Positions 1 to 6,152 of a stretch of 19,803 nucleotides of DNA are shown here, piece after piece. The DNA lies in NCBI GenBank assembly GCA_023459495.1, contig JAEWTL010000073.1:1-19803 (forward strand). Reading direction: 5' to 3'. The translations under genes and the position numbers were made by a program. Position 1 is the first letter of the stretch, and each line of letters begins with the position of its first letter. Below the pieces are notes generated by a model, which was given only the letters and a program-made list of their open reading frames with translations, had not been told where the DNA came from and ran no database searches. This DNA comes from Bacillota bacterium. GTDB taxonomy: Bacteria > Bacillota > Clostridia > Christensenellales > SZUA-584.

Positions 1-6
1 GACAGG

Positions 7-12
7 TATAAT
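7..12 (+). promoter_or_regulatory. -10 box of the leuX promoter
   Basis: A perfect TATAAT lies 29 bases before the mature tRNA. This is a normal spacing for a tRNA promoter with a short 5' leader that is later trimmed by RNase P. The matching -35 box would lie left of the window. Confidence 0.7.
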
Positions 13-41
13 CCACAACGTTTTCCGCATACCTCTTCAGT

Positions 42-126
42 GCCGAAGTGGCGAAATCGGTAGACGCAGTTGATTCAAAATCAACCGTAGAAATACGTGC
101 CGGTTCGAGTCCGGCCTTCGGCACCA
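42..126 (+). tRNA. leuX: tRNA-Leu (anticodon CAA)
   Basis: This is an 85-nt tRNA. The acceptor stem GCCGAAG pairs with CTTCGGC, followed by discriminator A and an encoded CCA. The anticodon stem GTTGA/TCAAC encloses loop TTCAAAA, giving anticodon CAA, which reads UUG leucine codons. The long variable arm and the T arm (CCGG-TTCGAGT-CCGG) are typical of a class II leucine tRNA. In enterobacteria this gene (leuX) is a well-known integration hotspot. The P4-type integrase starting 220 bases downstream fits use of the 3' end of the gene as an attachment site. Confidence 0.95.
105..126 (+). other. Probable attL core in the tRNA 3' end
   Basis: Inference only. P4-family integrases usually recombine within the 3' end of a tRNA gene and rebuild the tRNA on insertion. 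The intact tRNA followed by an integrase in the same direction fits that arrangement. No second copy of this tail was found in the window, so the right-hand attachment site must lie beyond it or be lost. Confidence 0.4.
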
Positions 127-141
127 AGTGATGCAATAATT

Positions 142-165
142 AGCTACCTAAGGGTGGCTTTTTTT
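142..165 (+). terminator. Intrinsic terminator after leuX
   Basis: Stem AGCTACC / GGTGGCT (one G-U pair) with loop TAAG is followed directly by a run of seven T. It lies 15 bases after the tRNA CCA end and should stop leuX transcription before the integrase. Confidence 0.75.
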
Positions 166-291
166 GTGTCCATTTCCGTCCAGATTCGTCCGTATATGTA
201 TGTAATTTAAAGATAATTTATTTTTCAGTAATAACCATTTTTTTTGTGGTCTTTCCGTGTTGGTCATTTTTCATCCATTGACATCCACACG

Positions 292-348
292 ATTTGGGGG
301 CCAAATTGGGGGCTTAGACGTAGTTCGATAATAGTGAGGCCCCCAAAT
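292..348 (+). promoter_or_regulatory. Inverted repeat enclosing the integrase leader and start codon
   Basis: ATTTGGGGGCC at 292-302 is the exact reverse complement of GGCCCCCAAAT at 338-348. A second partial left arm, TTGGGGGC at 306-313, can also pair with the same right arm. The right arm includes the first two bases of the integrase ATG (347). An mRNA fold here would bury the start codon, and as DNA it could be a binding site for the integrase or an excisionase. Either role is inferred. Confidence 0.5.
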
Positions 349-2022
349 GGCACTAACAGATCGCGCTATAGTCCACGCCAAGCCTTGTGGCAAGCCGTAT
401 AAGCTCAGTGACTCGCATGGACTTTACCTGCTGGTTAACCCTAACGGTTCAAAACGCAGGTACATCAAGTACCGCTTTGTAAACAAAGAGAAAAAGCTCG
501 CTTTAGGACCTTATCCGCTTTTGACGCTTGCACAGGCAAGACGCATGCGTGAAGAGGCCCAATTACTGCTGATTTCCGGCATCGATCCGAGTGCACACCG
601 AAAGGCTGAACGCCTTGCTATAACGCCGGAACATACGTTTGAGTCCGTAGCACGCGAATGGGCTCCAGCAACGTTAACTGGTCGGTAGAACATAAGAAGC
701 GGGTGCTGCGTTATTTCGAGCTTTACGTCTTTCCTACGAACGGCAGTTGCGACATCACCAAAATGAAGGTCAAAGACCTGCTGGTACCTATCAAAGAGGT
801 GGAGAAAGCGGGCAAACTGGATGTTGCTTCTCGTCTTCAGCAGCGTACTGCCTGCGTGATGCGCTATGCAGTGCAGAACGGCATTATCGATCATAACCCT
901 GCATCGGATTTAACGGGCGCTGTCTCCACGCCCAAAGTACGTCACCACCCTGCGCTGGATCTGAATTTTATTCCTGATTTCCTGGAAAGAATCGACGACT
1001 TCAAAGGACGTAAGCTGACTCAACTGGCGGTAAAGCTGGCGCTGCTGCTGTTCATCCGTTCCAGCGAGCTGCGCTTTGCCCGCTGGGATGAAATTGACCT
1101 GCATAACTCCATGTGGACCATTCCTGCCGAACACGAACCGATCCCCGGCGTTAAGTACTCTGCGCGCGGTGCGAAGATGCGTTCTCCTCACCTGGTACCT
1201 CTGTCGCATCAGGCCATCGAACTGCTGCGCGAGGTGCGGCAGCATTGCCGACCGGGAACTGAACTGGTTTTCCCCGGCGACCACAATTACCGCAAACCGA
1301 TGAGCGAAAACACCATCAACAAAGCGCTGCGGGTGATGGGCTACGACACCCAGAAAGATGTCTGTGGCCACGGTTTTCGCACTATGGCCTGTAGCGCGCT
1401 GGTGGAGTCGGGCCAGTGGTCAAGCGACGCGGTAGAGCGCCAGATGAGCCATCAGGAGCGCAAGCGCGTTCGTGCAGCGTATATCCATAAGGCGCAGCAT
1501 CTCGAAGAACGACGGGAGATGATGCAGTGGTGGGCGGATTATCTGGATGCAAACCGGTTCAGGCATGTTGTGCCGTATGGCTTCAAAAAGTCGCCGGGAG
1601 GCGCACTCGACCATATGAGTTTCCAGGAGCGCAATGACCGGCAGTTAGAGGAGCTGAAAGCCAGAATACTGGCCGACTCGGAATGGCTGACGGGGTCTGA
1701 GTTATCGGCAAAAGCGGGTTTCCGTTCAGCCGCTCCTGATGCTGGCCCGAAAGGCTGGAAAGCGGCCGGGAAGATATTTTCGCTGAAGGTCGACGGGGAG
1801 GATTTGTACCCGGATTATGTTCTGGATGAGAAAATGCGGCCTCTCAAGGTTGTCAGGCTGATTCTCTCGCTGTTCAAGGAGCGTAAAACGTCGTGGGGAC
1901 TGGCTATCTGGTTCGGTTCGGTAAACCGCAGGTTGCGCGGTGGGAAGCCGAAAGATTTGCTGATTTCGAAGTCAGAGTTGGTTCTGATGGCGGCGCAGGA
2001 TGAGGTGGAGTCGGGGGAGTAG
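347..2022 (+). pseudogene. P4-type tyrosine integrase with C-terminal extension, frameshifted
   Basis: Site-specific tyrosine recombinase expected to insert or excise the island at leuX. The first part (347 to about 661) is the usual N-terminal arm-binding domain of P4-like integrases and ends in SVAREW. The reading then shifts by one base at about 660-664 and continues in another frame to 2022. A GGGG run reduced to GGG would explain it (W-G-S-S-N restored). The restored protein would be about 558 residues. In the second part, numbered from its ATG at 658, the catalytic set is complete: R134 (FIRSSEL), K174, H238-R241 (HGFR), H265 and nucleophile Y275 (RAAYIH). Usual family members stop at about 400-420 residues. 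Here about 150 more follow, and the last 85 (W-G-L-A-I-W-F, then L-R-G-G-K-P-K-D-L-L) resemble DUF2384/MbcA-like antitoxin folds. It may be a sequencing error rather than a true pseudogene. Confidence 0.88.
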
Positions 2023-2205
2023 GGATGATTTAGACACTTACCCTTTTTTTATATTGTAGTGTTTATGTCAAAGCGGTAGAACTGAACGGGCACGTGAACT
2101 TGCGCCTCAACAGCTTGATACAACGGTACGGTATGAGACTGAATCTATTAGTTAAATGGTGACGTTTTTGGTTGTATTGGTCGTGGTTTGGCATGGAGGT
2201 CCTCT

Positions 2206-2228
2206 TTAGTAGGTCTGAATTTTACTAA
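2206..2228. promoter_or_regulatory. Short inverted repeat, possible operator
   Basis: TTAGTA (2206-2211) and TACTAA (2223-2228) form a 6-bp inverted repeat with an 11-base centre. It lies 16 bases upstream of the -35 box at 2245, which suits an operator or activator site. No protein can be assigned to it. Confidence 0.25.
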
Positions 2229-2244
2229 TAGATAAGAATTAGCA

Positions 2245-2272
2245 TTGACGCTTGCTGCGTAAACGGTATAAA
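2245..2272 (+). promoter_or_regulatory. Sigma70-like promoter for the small gene at 2394
   Basis: TTGACG (2245-2250), a 16-base spacer and TATAAA (2267-2272). Another -10-like hexamer, TATAGT, lies at 2278-2283. It is the best promoter in the roughly 370-base stretch between the integrase and the gene at 2394. The rest of that stretch (2023-2240) shows no gene; a T-run at about 2045 has only a weak AGGG/CCCT stem and is not called a terminator. Confidence 0.45.
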
Positions 2273-2296
2273 TGTGGTATAGTTAAACGGAGGATT

Positions 2297-2338
2297 ATGT
2301 TTGTTGTGTATCTAACGGTGTCATCGATTAGACTGTAA
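2297..2338 (+). CDS. Possible 13-residue leader peptide
   Basis: ATG at 2297 follows GGAGG (2289-2293) at a short 3-base gap and reads MFVVYLTVSSIRL before TAA. It is the first start codon after the promoter at 2245-2272. It is too short to test by coding bias and is listed as a candidate leader only. Confidence 0.2.
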   Translation: MFVVYLTVSSIRL

Positions 2339-2346
2339 GTGGCATC

Positions 2347-2397
2347 ATGGATATACTGAACGTCAATTTTAAAGCACTTCTGGAGGATCATTCATGA
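2347..2397 (+). CDS. Possible 16-residue coupled upstream ORF
   Basis: ATG at 2347 reads MDILNVNFKALLEDHS, and its TGA overlaps the ATG of the next gene as ATGA (2394-2397). This layout is typical of translational coupling. Its own ribosome-binding site is weak, and the good GGAGG at 2382 serves the downstream gene. It may be spurious. Confidence 0.2.
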   Translation: MDILNVNFKALLEDHS

Positions 2398-2609
2398 CTA
2401 CCCGATCAACACGACGCGATGCAAAGGGCAACGTTACTGTGGTTATTCGCGGTGGAAATTCTGGTTCTCGTAGCGTTAGCCGTCGCTCAATCGCTCAATC
2501 AGCAATGAGTAACGCAAAAATCTCTTTCGAGATCGAAGGCCATAGCTATAGCGATGCTGATTGGTCTAAGATCATGCACATTGCAGATCAACTCGAAGCT
2601 GTAATTTAA
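2394..2609 (+). CDS. Small basic protein of unknown function, next to fic
   Basis: A 71-residue protein not recognised as a known family. The start is supported by GGAGG at 2382-2386, seven bases before the ATG. Residues 1-35 are rich in R, S and G with a VTVVIR strand. Residues 42-71 look like a beta hairpin followed by a helix (DWSKIMHIADQLEAV). Residues 44-49 read SFEIEG, which fits the Fic-inhibitor consensus [S/T]xxxE[G/N]. The neighbouring Fic protein lacks that motif in itself. The gene converges on that fic gene and their stop codons overlap by 4 bases (2606-2609). An antitoxin role is possible but unproven: known Fic antitoxins usually lie upstream in the same operon, and their motif sits in a helix, whereas this one looks like a strand. 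Confidence 0.7.
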   Translation: MTTRSTRRDAKGNVTVVIRGGNSGSRSVSRRSIAQSAMSNAKISFEIEGHSYSDADWSKIMHIADQLEAVI

Positions 2610-3619
2610 GTTAGCGCTTTATTCAGTAAGGCTGTTAAAATCCTTGGAAAACCTTCAACAGCCTTTCTTACAGCAAAGTGATAGTAACGTTTCTTTTTCT
2701 TGCTGTTTAGGGATGCAGCAAGATCAAATCCATATCCTCTTGTTTTAGCTACTAATTCCAAATAAAGTCTCATCGTCCTACCATTGCCATCTTCAAAGGG
2801 ATGAATCCATGCCAATTCTTTATGAGCATACACCAATGCATTTAGCATTTTTGCTCTGTCATTACCTACCAATCTTAAATAGCGATTACTAAAGTCCTGA
2901 CAAAATTCCCTCATAGCTTTCTCAACCTTAGAAGGATGCATAGTCGGAAATTGCCTATCACCTATAACTAACTCAATTTTGCGATACTGACCAGCCCAAG
3001 AATAGATACTTTTAAAGAGTTCATAATGACATTCTTTAAAAGCTTTCTCTCCCATACTGAGATTACCATTCGTTAAATATCGCAAGATAATGCGTCTAGT
3101 CCTAATAGGGGCATAAATCTCTTCTATTTTATTTAACTCATCTTGATAAGCAGCGTAAATTATATTAGCAGGGGCCCTATGGCGATTTATCCGATTATTT
3201 GATACTAAGAAAAAATTTCCAGGTTGATACAAAGCCCATGTTTCTGGCACTATTGAGTCTGGATGGTTTGGCTGTAGGCGAAGAAATCTCTTACCTTTAT
3301 CTCTTCTGGCTCCTACTACAGTTGCACATACCATTGGCTGTATCGGTTTTCCAAAGAACCAGACAATCGAATCACCAATTTGAATTTCATTTCGGCCTAC
3401 GTCAAAGAATGATTCTCTATATCGTTCCAGGTGGGCGATTGACGGAACAGGAAAATGTACCTTAGAGCCTACGATCAGTTCAGCGCGGCCCTTGTTCCAG
3501 TAGAAATGGGTTTTACCGCTTGATGATGGAGTTGTTTTGATATGAATGATTTTGTTATTGGCAAGAGCATTATGGCCAAGGTAGTCAACGCCATTAATTG
3601 TTTTAATATGCTTTTTCAC
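2606..3619 (-). CDS. Fic-family protein with unknown N-terminal domain
   Basis: A 337-residue protein. Residues about 175-335 form a Fic domain with the active-site loop HPFEDGNGRTMR at 273-284, matching HxFx(D/E)GNGRxxR. The family usually transfers AMP from ATP to a hydroxyl side chain of a target protein. H273 would be the base and D278-R284 would hold the phosphates. Upstream, WAGQYR (208-213) and the FPTMHPSK flap are also typical. Residues 1-150 are a beta-rich region that I do not recognise, perhaps a target-binding domain. No [S/T]xxxE[G/N] inhibitory motif was found in the protein, so any brake would have to come from another protein. The start is GTG at 3619 with only a weak AAGGG upstream, so the exact start is uncertain. 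The 3' end overlaps the convergent gene at 2394. Confidence 0.85.
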   Translation of the reverse strand: MKKHIKTINGVDYLGHNALANNKIIHIKTTPSSSGKTHFYWNKGRAELIVGSKVHFPVPSIAHLERYRESFFDVGRNEIQIGDSIVWFFGKPIQPMVCATVVGARRDKGKRFLRLQPNHPDSIVPETWALYQPGNFFLVSNNRINRHRAPANIIYAAYQDELNKIEEIYAPIRTRRIILRYLTNGNLSMGEKAFKECHYELFKSIYSWAGQYRKIELVIGDRQFPTMHPSKVEKAMREFCQDFSNRYLRLVGNDRAKMLNALVYAHKELAWIHPFEDGNGRTMRLYLELVAKTRGYGFDLAASLNSKKKKRYYHFAVRKAVEGFPRILTALLNKALT

Positions 3620-3830
3620 TAGTTCGAATCATCCCTTGTAGCAAGTCACACAAGACTTAAAGCTGTCTACTCATTATCTTATGATACTTAAGTAATGGAT
3701 TTTAAGACCTTAAAATATATCTTAAACTATTAACGGTGGTTTCGGCTATATAATGTCTGTTTCAGCAAGTTGCTGGTCAGAGTCGGTGTGGTATAGTTAA
3801 TCAAAAGCGTCAGCATAGAACTAAGTCACC
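3620..3830. other. AT-rich intergenic region between two fic genes
   Basis: No gene is seen in these 211 bases. They hold several CTTAA-type motifs, including TTTTAAGACCTTAAAA at about 3698-3713, a TATAAT at about 3750, and a 14-base copy (3787-3800) of TGTGGTATAGTTAA that also occurs at 2273-2286. The region must contain the promoter of the leftward fic gene, but no clear -35/-10 pair could be fixed. Confidence 0.4.
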
Positions 3831-4907
3831 TTATTGATTCATTTCTTGCACCAACCTGGTGTTGATAAACAGCTTTTCACGACCAACGCTCATTTCTTCC
3901 AGCACGCCTATATCTACCAGCTGTTTGAGGTACGCTGATGCCGTCTGGCGTTTAGCGATACCTCGTTCAACAAGGTTATCGATCCGGCAATACGGTTGCG
4001 CATAGAGCACCTGGATGAGTTCATAGGTATAAATTTTTGGCAGCTTCTCACGTACATACTCGGTCGTTTCTACCATCAATGCCCGAACGACCGCAATCTT
4101 ATCAGTCGTCCATCGAGACGTGTTTTCTACGGCCTCCAGCATAAATAATATCCACGATTCCCAGTCTCCTTCCTCTGTTACCCTACGCAAGAGCGTGTAG
4201 TAATCACTACGTCTCTCCAGGATAAAGCGTGACAGGTACAGGATAGGCCGTGAAAGCAATTCATTTTGAATCAGGTAAAGAATATACAGGATACGGCCTG
4301 TTCGCCCATTCCCATCCGGAAAAGGGTGGATACACTCAAACTGATAGTGCGCAATAGCCATTTTCACCAATGGGTCTAAATCATCATCGCCATGTATGAA
4401 CTGCTCCCAGTTCGCCAATAAGTTACGGATGGTATCTTCACCCACCGGGGGCGTATACACCACGCTCTTATTCTGATCGCGCAGTACCGTGCCCGGTGTT
4501 TTCCTTATATCGGTCTGAACTGCGCGTAATTTGGTGCAGATAGCGATTGCGGTGTTTGTGCAAAGTGGATAGGTCTCAAGATGGGTATAACCATCATAAA
4601 GCGCCGTACGATAACGCAATGCTTCTTTGGTTGCTGGATCTGCTCCGTCTGCACGATCAGCATACTGAAAGAGCTGATCGCTGGTTGTTACGATGTTCTC
4701 AATGCGTGAGGAATCTTTCGCTTCCAGCATCGGAAGAATGTTAATCAACAATCCCTGATCGGGGATCAACTCACACGCCGTTTTCAGCTCTGTGATTGCC
4801 GCGCGCGCATTTATGCACGCTTTTAGTACATTACGTGTTTCTATCTGCTGCAGATCAGGCGTCAGTTTTGGCAGATCGTTGTAAGGGGCTTCGGGATTCC
4901 AGTTCAT
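3831..4907 (-). CDS. Fic protein adenylyltransferase, SoFic type (class II)
   Basis: A 358-residue protein matching the length and layout of SoFic-like AMPylators. The N-terminal part carries the self-inhibition motif SSRIEN (66-71), fitting [S/T]xxxE[G/N]; E70 would block productive ATP binding until relieved. The Fic loop HPFPDGNGRTGR lies at 194-205 with catalytic H194. Residues about 290-355 form a winged helix-turn-helix (LVERGIAKRQTASAYLKQLV), so the protein may also bind DNA. The start MNWNPEAPYNDLPKL matches how the family begins, although no good Shine-Dalgarno is visible. Tandem 70-bp repeats rich in half-palindromes lead right up to the start codon, a natural place for autoregulation by the C-terminal domain. 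Target proteins are unknown. It appears intact. Confidence 0.92.
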   Translation of the reverse strand: MNWNPEAPYNDLPKLTPDLQQIETRNVLKACINARAAITELKTACELIPDQGLLINILPMLEAKDSSRIENIVTTSDQLFQYADRADGADPATKEALRYRTALYDGYTHLETYPLCTNTAIAICTKLRAVQTDIRKTPGTVLRDQNKSVVYTPPVGEDTIRNLLANWEQFIHGDDDLDPLVKMAIAHYQFECIHPFPDGNGRTGRILYILYLIQNELLSRPILYLSRFILERRSDYYTLLRRVTEEGDWESWILFMLEAVENTSRWTTDKIAVVRALMVETTEYVREKLPKIYTYELIQVLYAQPYCRIDNLVERGIAKRQTASAYLKQLVDIGVLEEMSVGREKLFINTRLVQEMNQ

Positions 4908-5078
4908 ATGTTTATAAAAACCGATTTTATCGACATATAGACACCATATGTCGATGCTATAAACATGTCACGGCATCATGTTAAAAAAATCGTGTTTTAT
5001 CGACATATCGCCGCAACGTGTCGATGGCATAAACATGTTTTGGCTATATGTTTAAAAAAATACTTTTTATCGACATAT
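4905..5078 (-). repeat. 70-bp tandem repeats (about 2.5 copies) upstream of fic
   Basis: ATCGACATAT recurs at 4929, 4999 and 5069, spaced exactly 70 bases, inside longer similar units. Read on the minus strand, each unit begins ATATGTCGATAAAA, continues with a T-tract and AACAT, then ACATGTTTAT, and returns to a reverse copy of the first motif (ATCGACATAT or ATCGACACGT). The third unit is cut short at the fic start codon. Within unit two ATCGACATAT (4929-4938) pairs with ATATGTCGAT (4946-4955). Likely an operator array; that role is inferred. Confidence 0.75.
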
Positions 5079-5244
5079 CCTCAGACGCTTGGTGCAGACT
5101 GTCTGGATTTGTCTGGGAAGAGACTTGACTACCTGAGACTTATCGACCTTTAAATGGGTCTCTCGGCAAAACTTGCAAATGTGAAAAACGCCCCTATTTC
5201 ATGGCAAATTAACCGCAAAATTATAGCCATGGAGGAAACTACCG

Positions 5245-5511
5245 ATGTTACCCCGGACACACCGCCAGCTAGTCAGCGTTGAAGTGATGTGGCCTGCTCA
5301 GACGCTACCACTTCCCCTGCAACAGGTAGTCGAAGCATTGAATCAGGGCGAAACGCCCGATCAGATTATTATCCGCATGAACCAACAGGGCCTGCTGGCG
5401 TGGCGTGAGGATGCATCCGCGCAGGATACACACGATATCTTTCAGGTACGACTGGACAATCAGCATGAGGCGCGGTTTCTCTGCCGCTACGTTACGCTAC
5501 CGCTGCACTGA
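5245..5511 (+). CDS. Hypothetical protein, 88 residues
   Basis: Not recognised. The start is supported by GGAGG at 5231-5235, nine bases before the ATG. The protein has no signal peptide or membrane segment. It begins with a strand-like stretch (QLVSVEVMWP), then a helix (LPLQQVVEALNQGETPDQIIIRMNQQG) and C-terminal strands (IFQVRLDNQHEARFLCRYVTL). It lies between the fic repeats and a convergent acetyltransferase gene, with only five bases between the two stop ends. Base composition is closer to the conjugation block than to the fic block, so it may be a small ICE gene. No function is offered. Confidence 0.65.
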   Translation: MLPRTHRQLVSVEVMWPAQTLPLPLQQVVEALNQGETPDQIIIRMNQQGLLAWREDASAQDTHDIFQVRLDNQHEARFLCRYVTLPLH

Positions 5512-5516
5512 TGCTT

Positions 5517-5981
5517 TCAAATCTCCTTGAGAGATAAGTGCTTTGAGAAGCAAACAGCCTCATCTTTACCCACATACGGGCCATAGTTAGCGATGCGTTG
5601 ATAGTTATGCTTTACATAAAAAGCAACTGCGCGGGTATTAGCTTTACGGGTTTCTAGCCTGATTTCGTTATATCCAAGCGACTTTGCTTCACCTTCAAGA
5701 TACCGGAGCAATGCTGTACCTGTTCCGGATGCTTTATTGACGGAAAACATTCTTTTCAATTCAGCAATATCTTCAGATATTGGCCGGATCGCCCCGCAAC
5801 CGATAGCCTCGCCATTTTCATCTTTTGCCACTACCCACAGCGCTCGATCAGATTTCATGGTATCGACGTTAAAGTTAGTCTTTCCGCTATCGCCAGTAAT
5901 CTCAGCCAGCGTCGCGGATAGCATTTCGATAAGATACAAAGATTCTGGCGTGTCTGGGCTGGATTTTTCTATCAATATCAT
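5517..5981 (-). CDS. GNAT-family N-acetyltransferase
   Basis: A 154-residue single-domain protein expected to move an acetyl group from acetyl-CoA to an amine. The substrate cannot be told from sequence. Motif A of the GNAT fold is clear: ELKRMFSVNKASGTGTALL (74-92), with the pyrophosphate-binding loop K83-A-S-G86-T-G88. It is followed by helix LEGEAKSLGY and strand EIRLETR (107-112), then ANTRAVAFYVKHNY (114-127), the motif B region. Length is normal. No strong ribosome-binding site precedes the start at 5981. The gene is more AT-rich than the relaxase beside it, which suggests cargo acquired separately. Possible roles include self-protection or small-molecule resistance, but none can be chosen. 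Confidence 0.88.
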   Translation of the reverse strand: MILIEKSSPDTPESLYLIEMLSATLAEITGDSGKTNFNVDTMKSDRALWVVAKDENGEAIGCGAIRPISEDIAELKRMFSVNKASGTGTALLRYLEGEAKSLGYNEIRLETRKANTRAVAFYVKHNYQRIANYGPYVGKDEAVCFSKHLSLKEI

Positions 5982-6152
5982 TTGATTAGCTAGTGGTGTT
6001 TTTAATATTTATTCGTACTGCTAACCTAATTTAATCCTCGGAAATTAAATAATACGAAATAATTATTACGCTCGCTCTGGTGTTATTGCGTTTTTGGCCG
6101 TTGTGCATACAGTTTTGCAAGGAGCAGCGAAGACCCTATGAGGGCACCGTGG

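Noticed and set aside
278..306. TTGACA as a -35 box of an integrase promoter
   Set aside because: No acceptable -10 hexamer lies 16-18 bases downstream, where the sequence is the GC-rich inverted repeat.
4905..5078. CRISPR-like array
   Set aside because: The whole 70-bp unit is similar from copy to copy, so there are no unique spacers, and no cas genes are nearby.
4796..5153. Two short rightward open frames across the region upstream of the SoFic-like gene
   Set aside because: They arise from the 70-bp repeats and from the antisense of fic; they have no ribosome-binding site and no protein-like composition.
5982..6152. oriT between the acetyltransferase and relaxase genes
   Set aside because: Only weak inverted words such as TTCGTA/TACGAA are visible; there is no recognisable nick-site motif for MobH elements.
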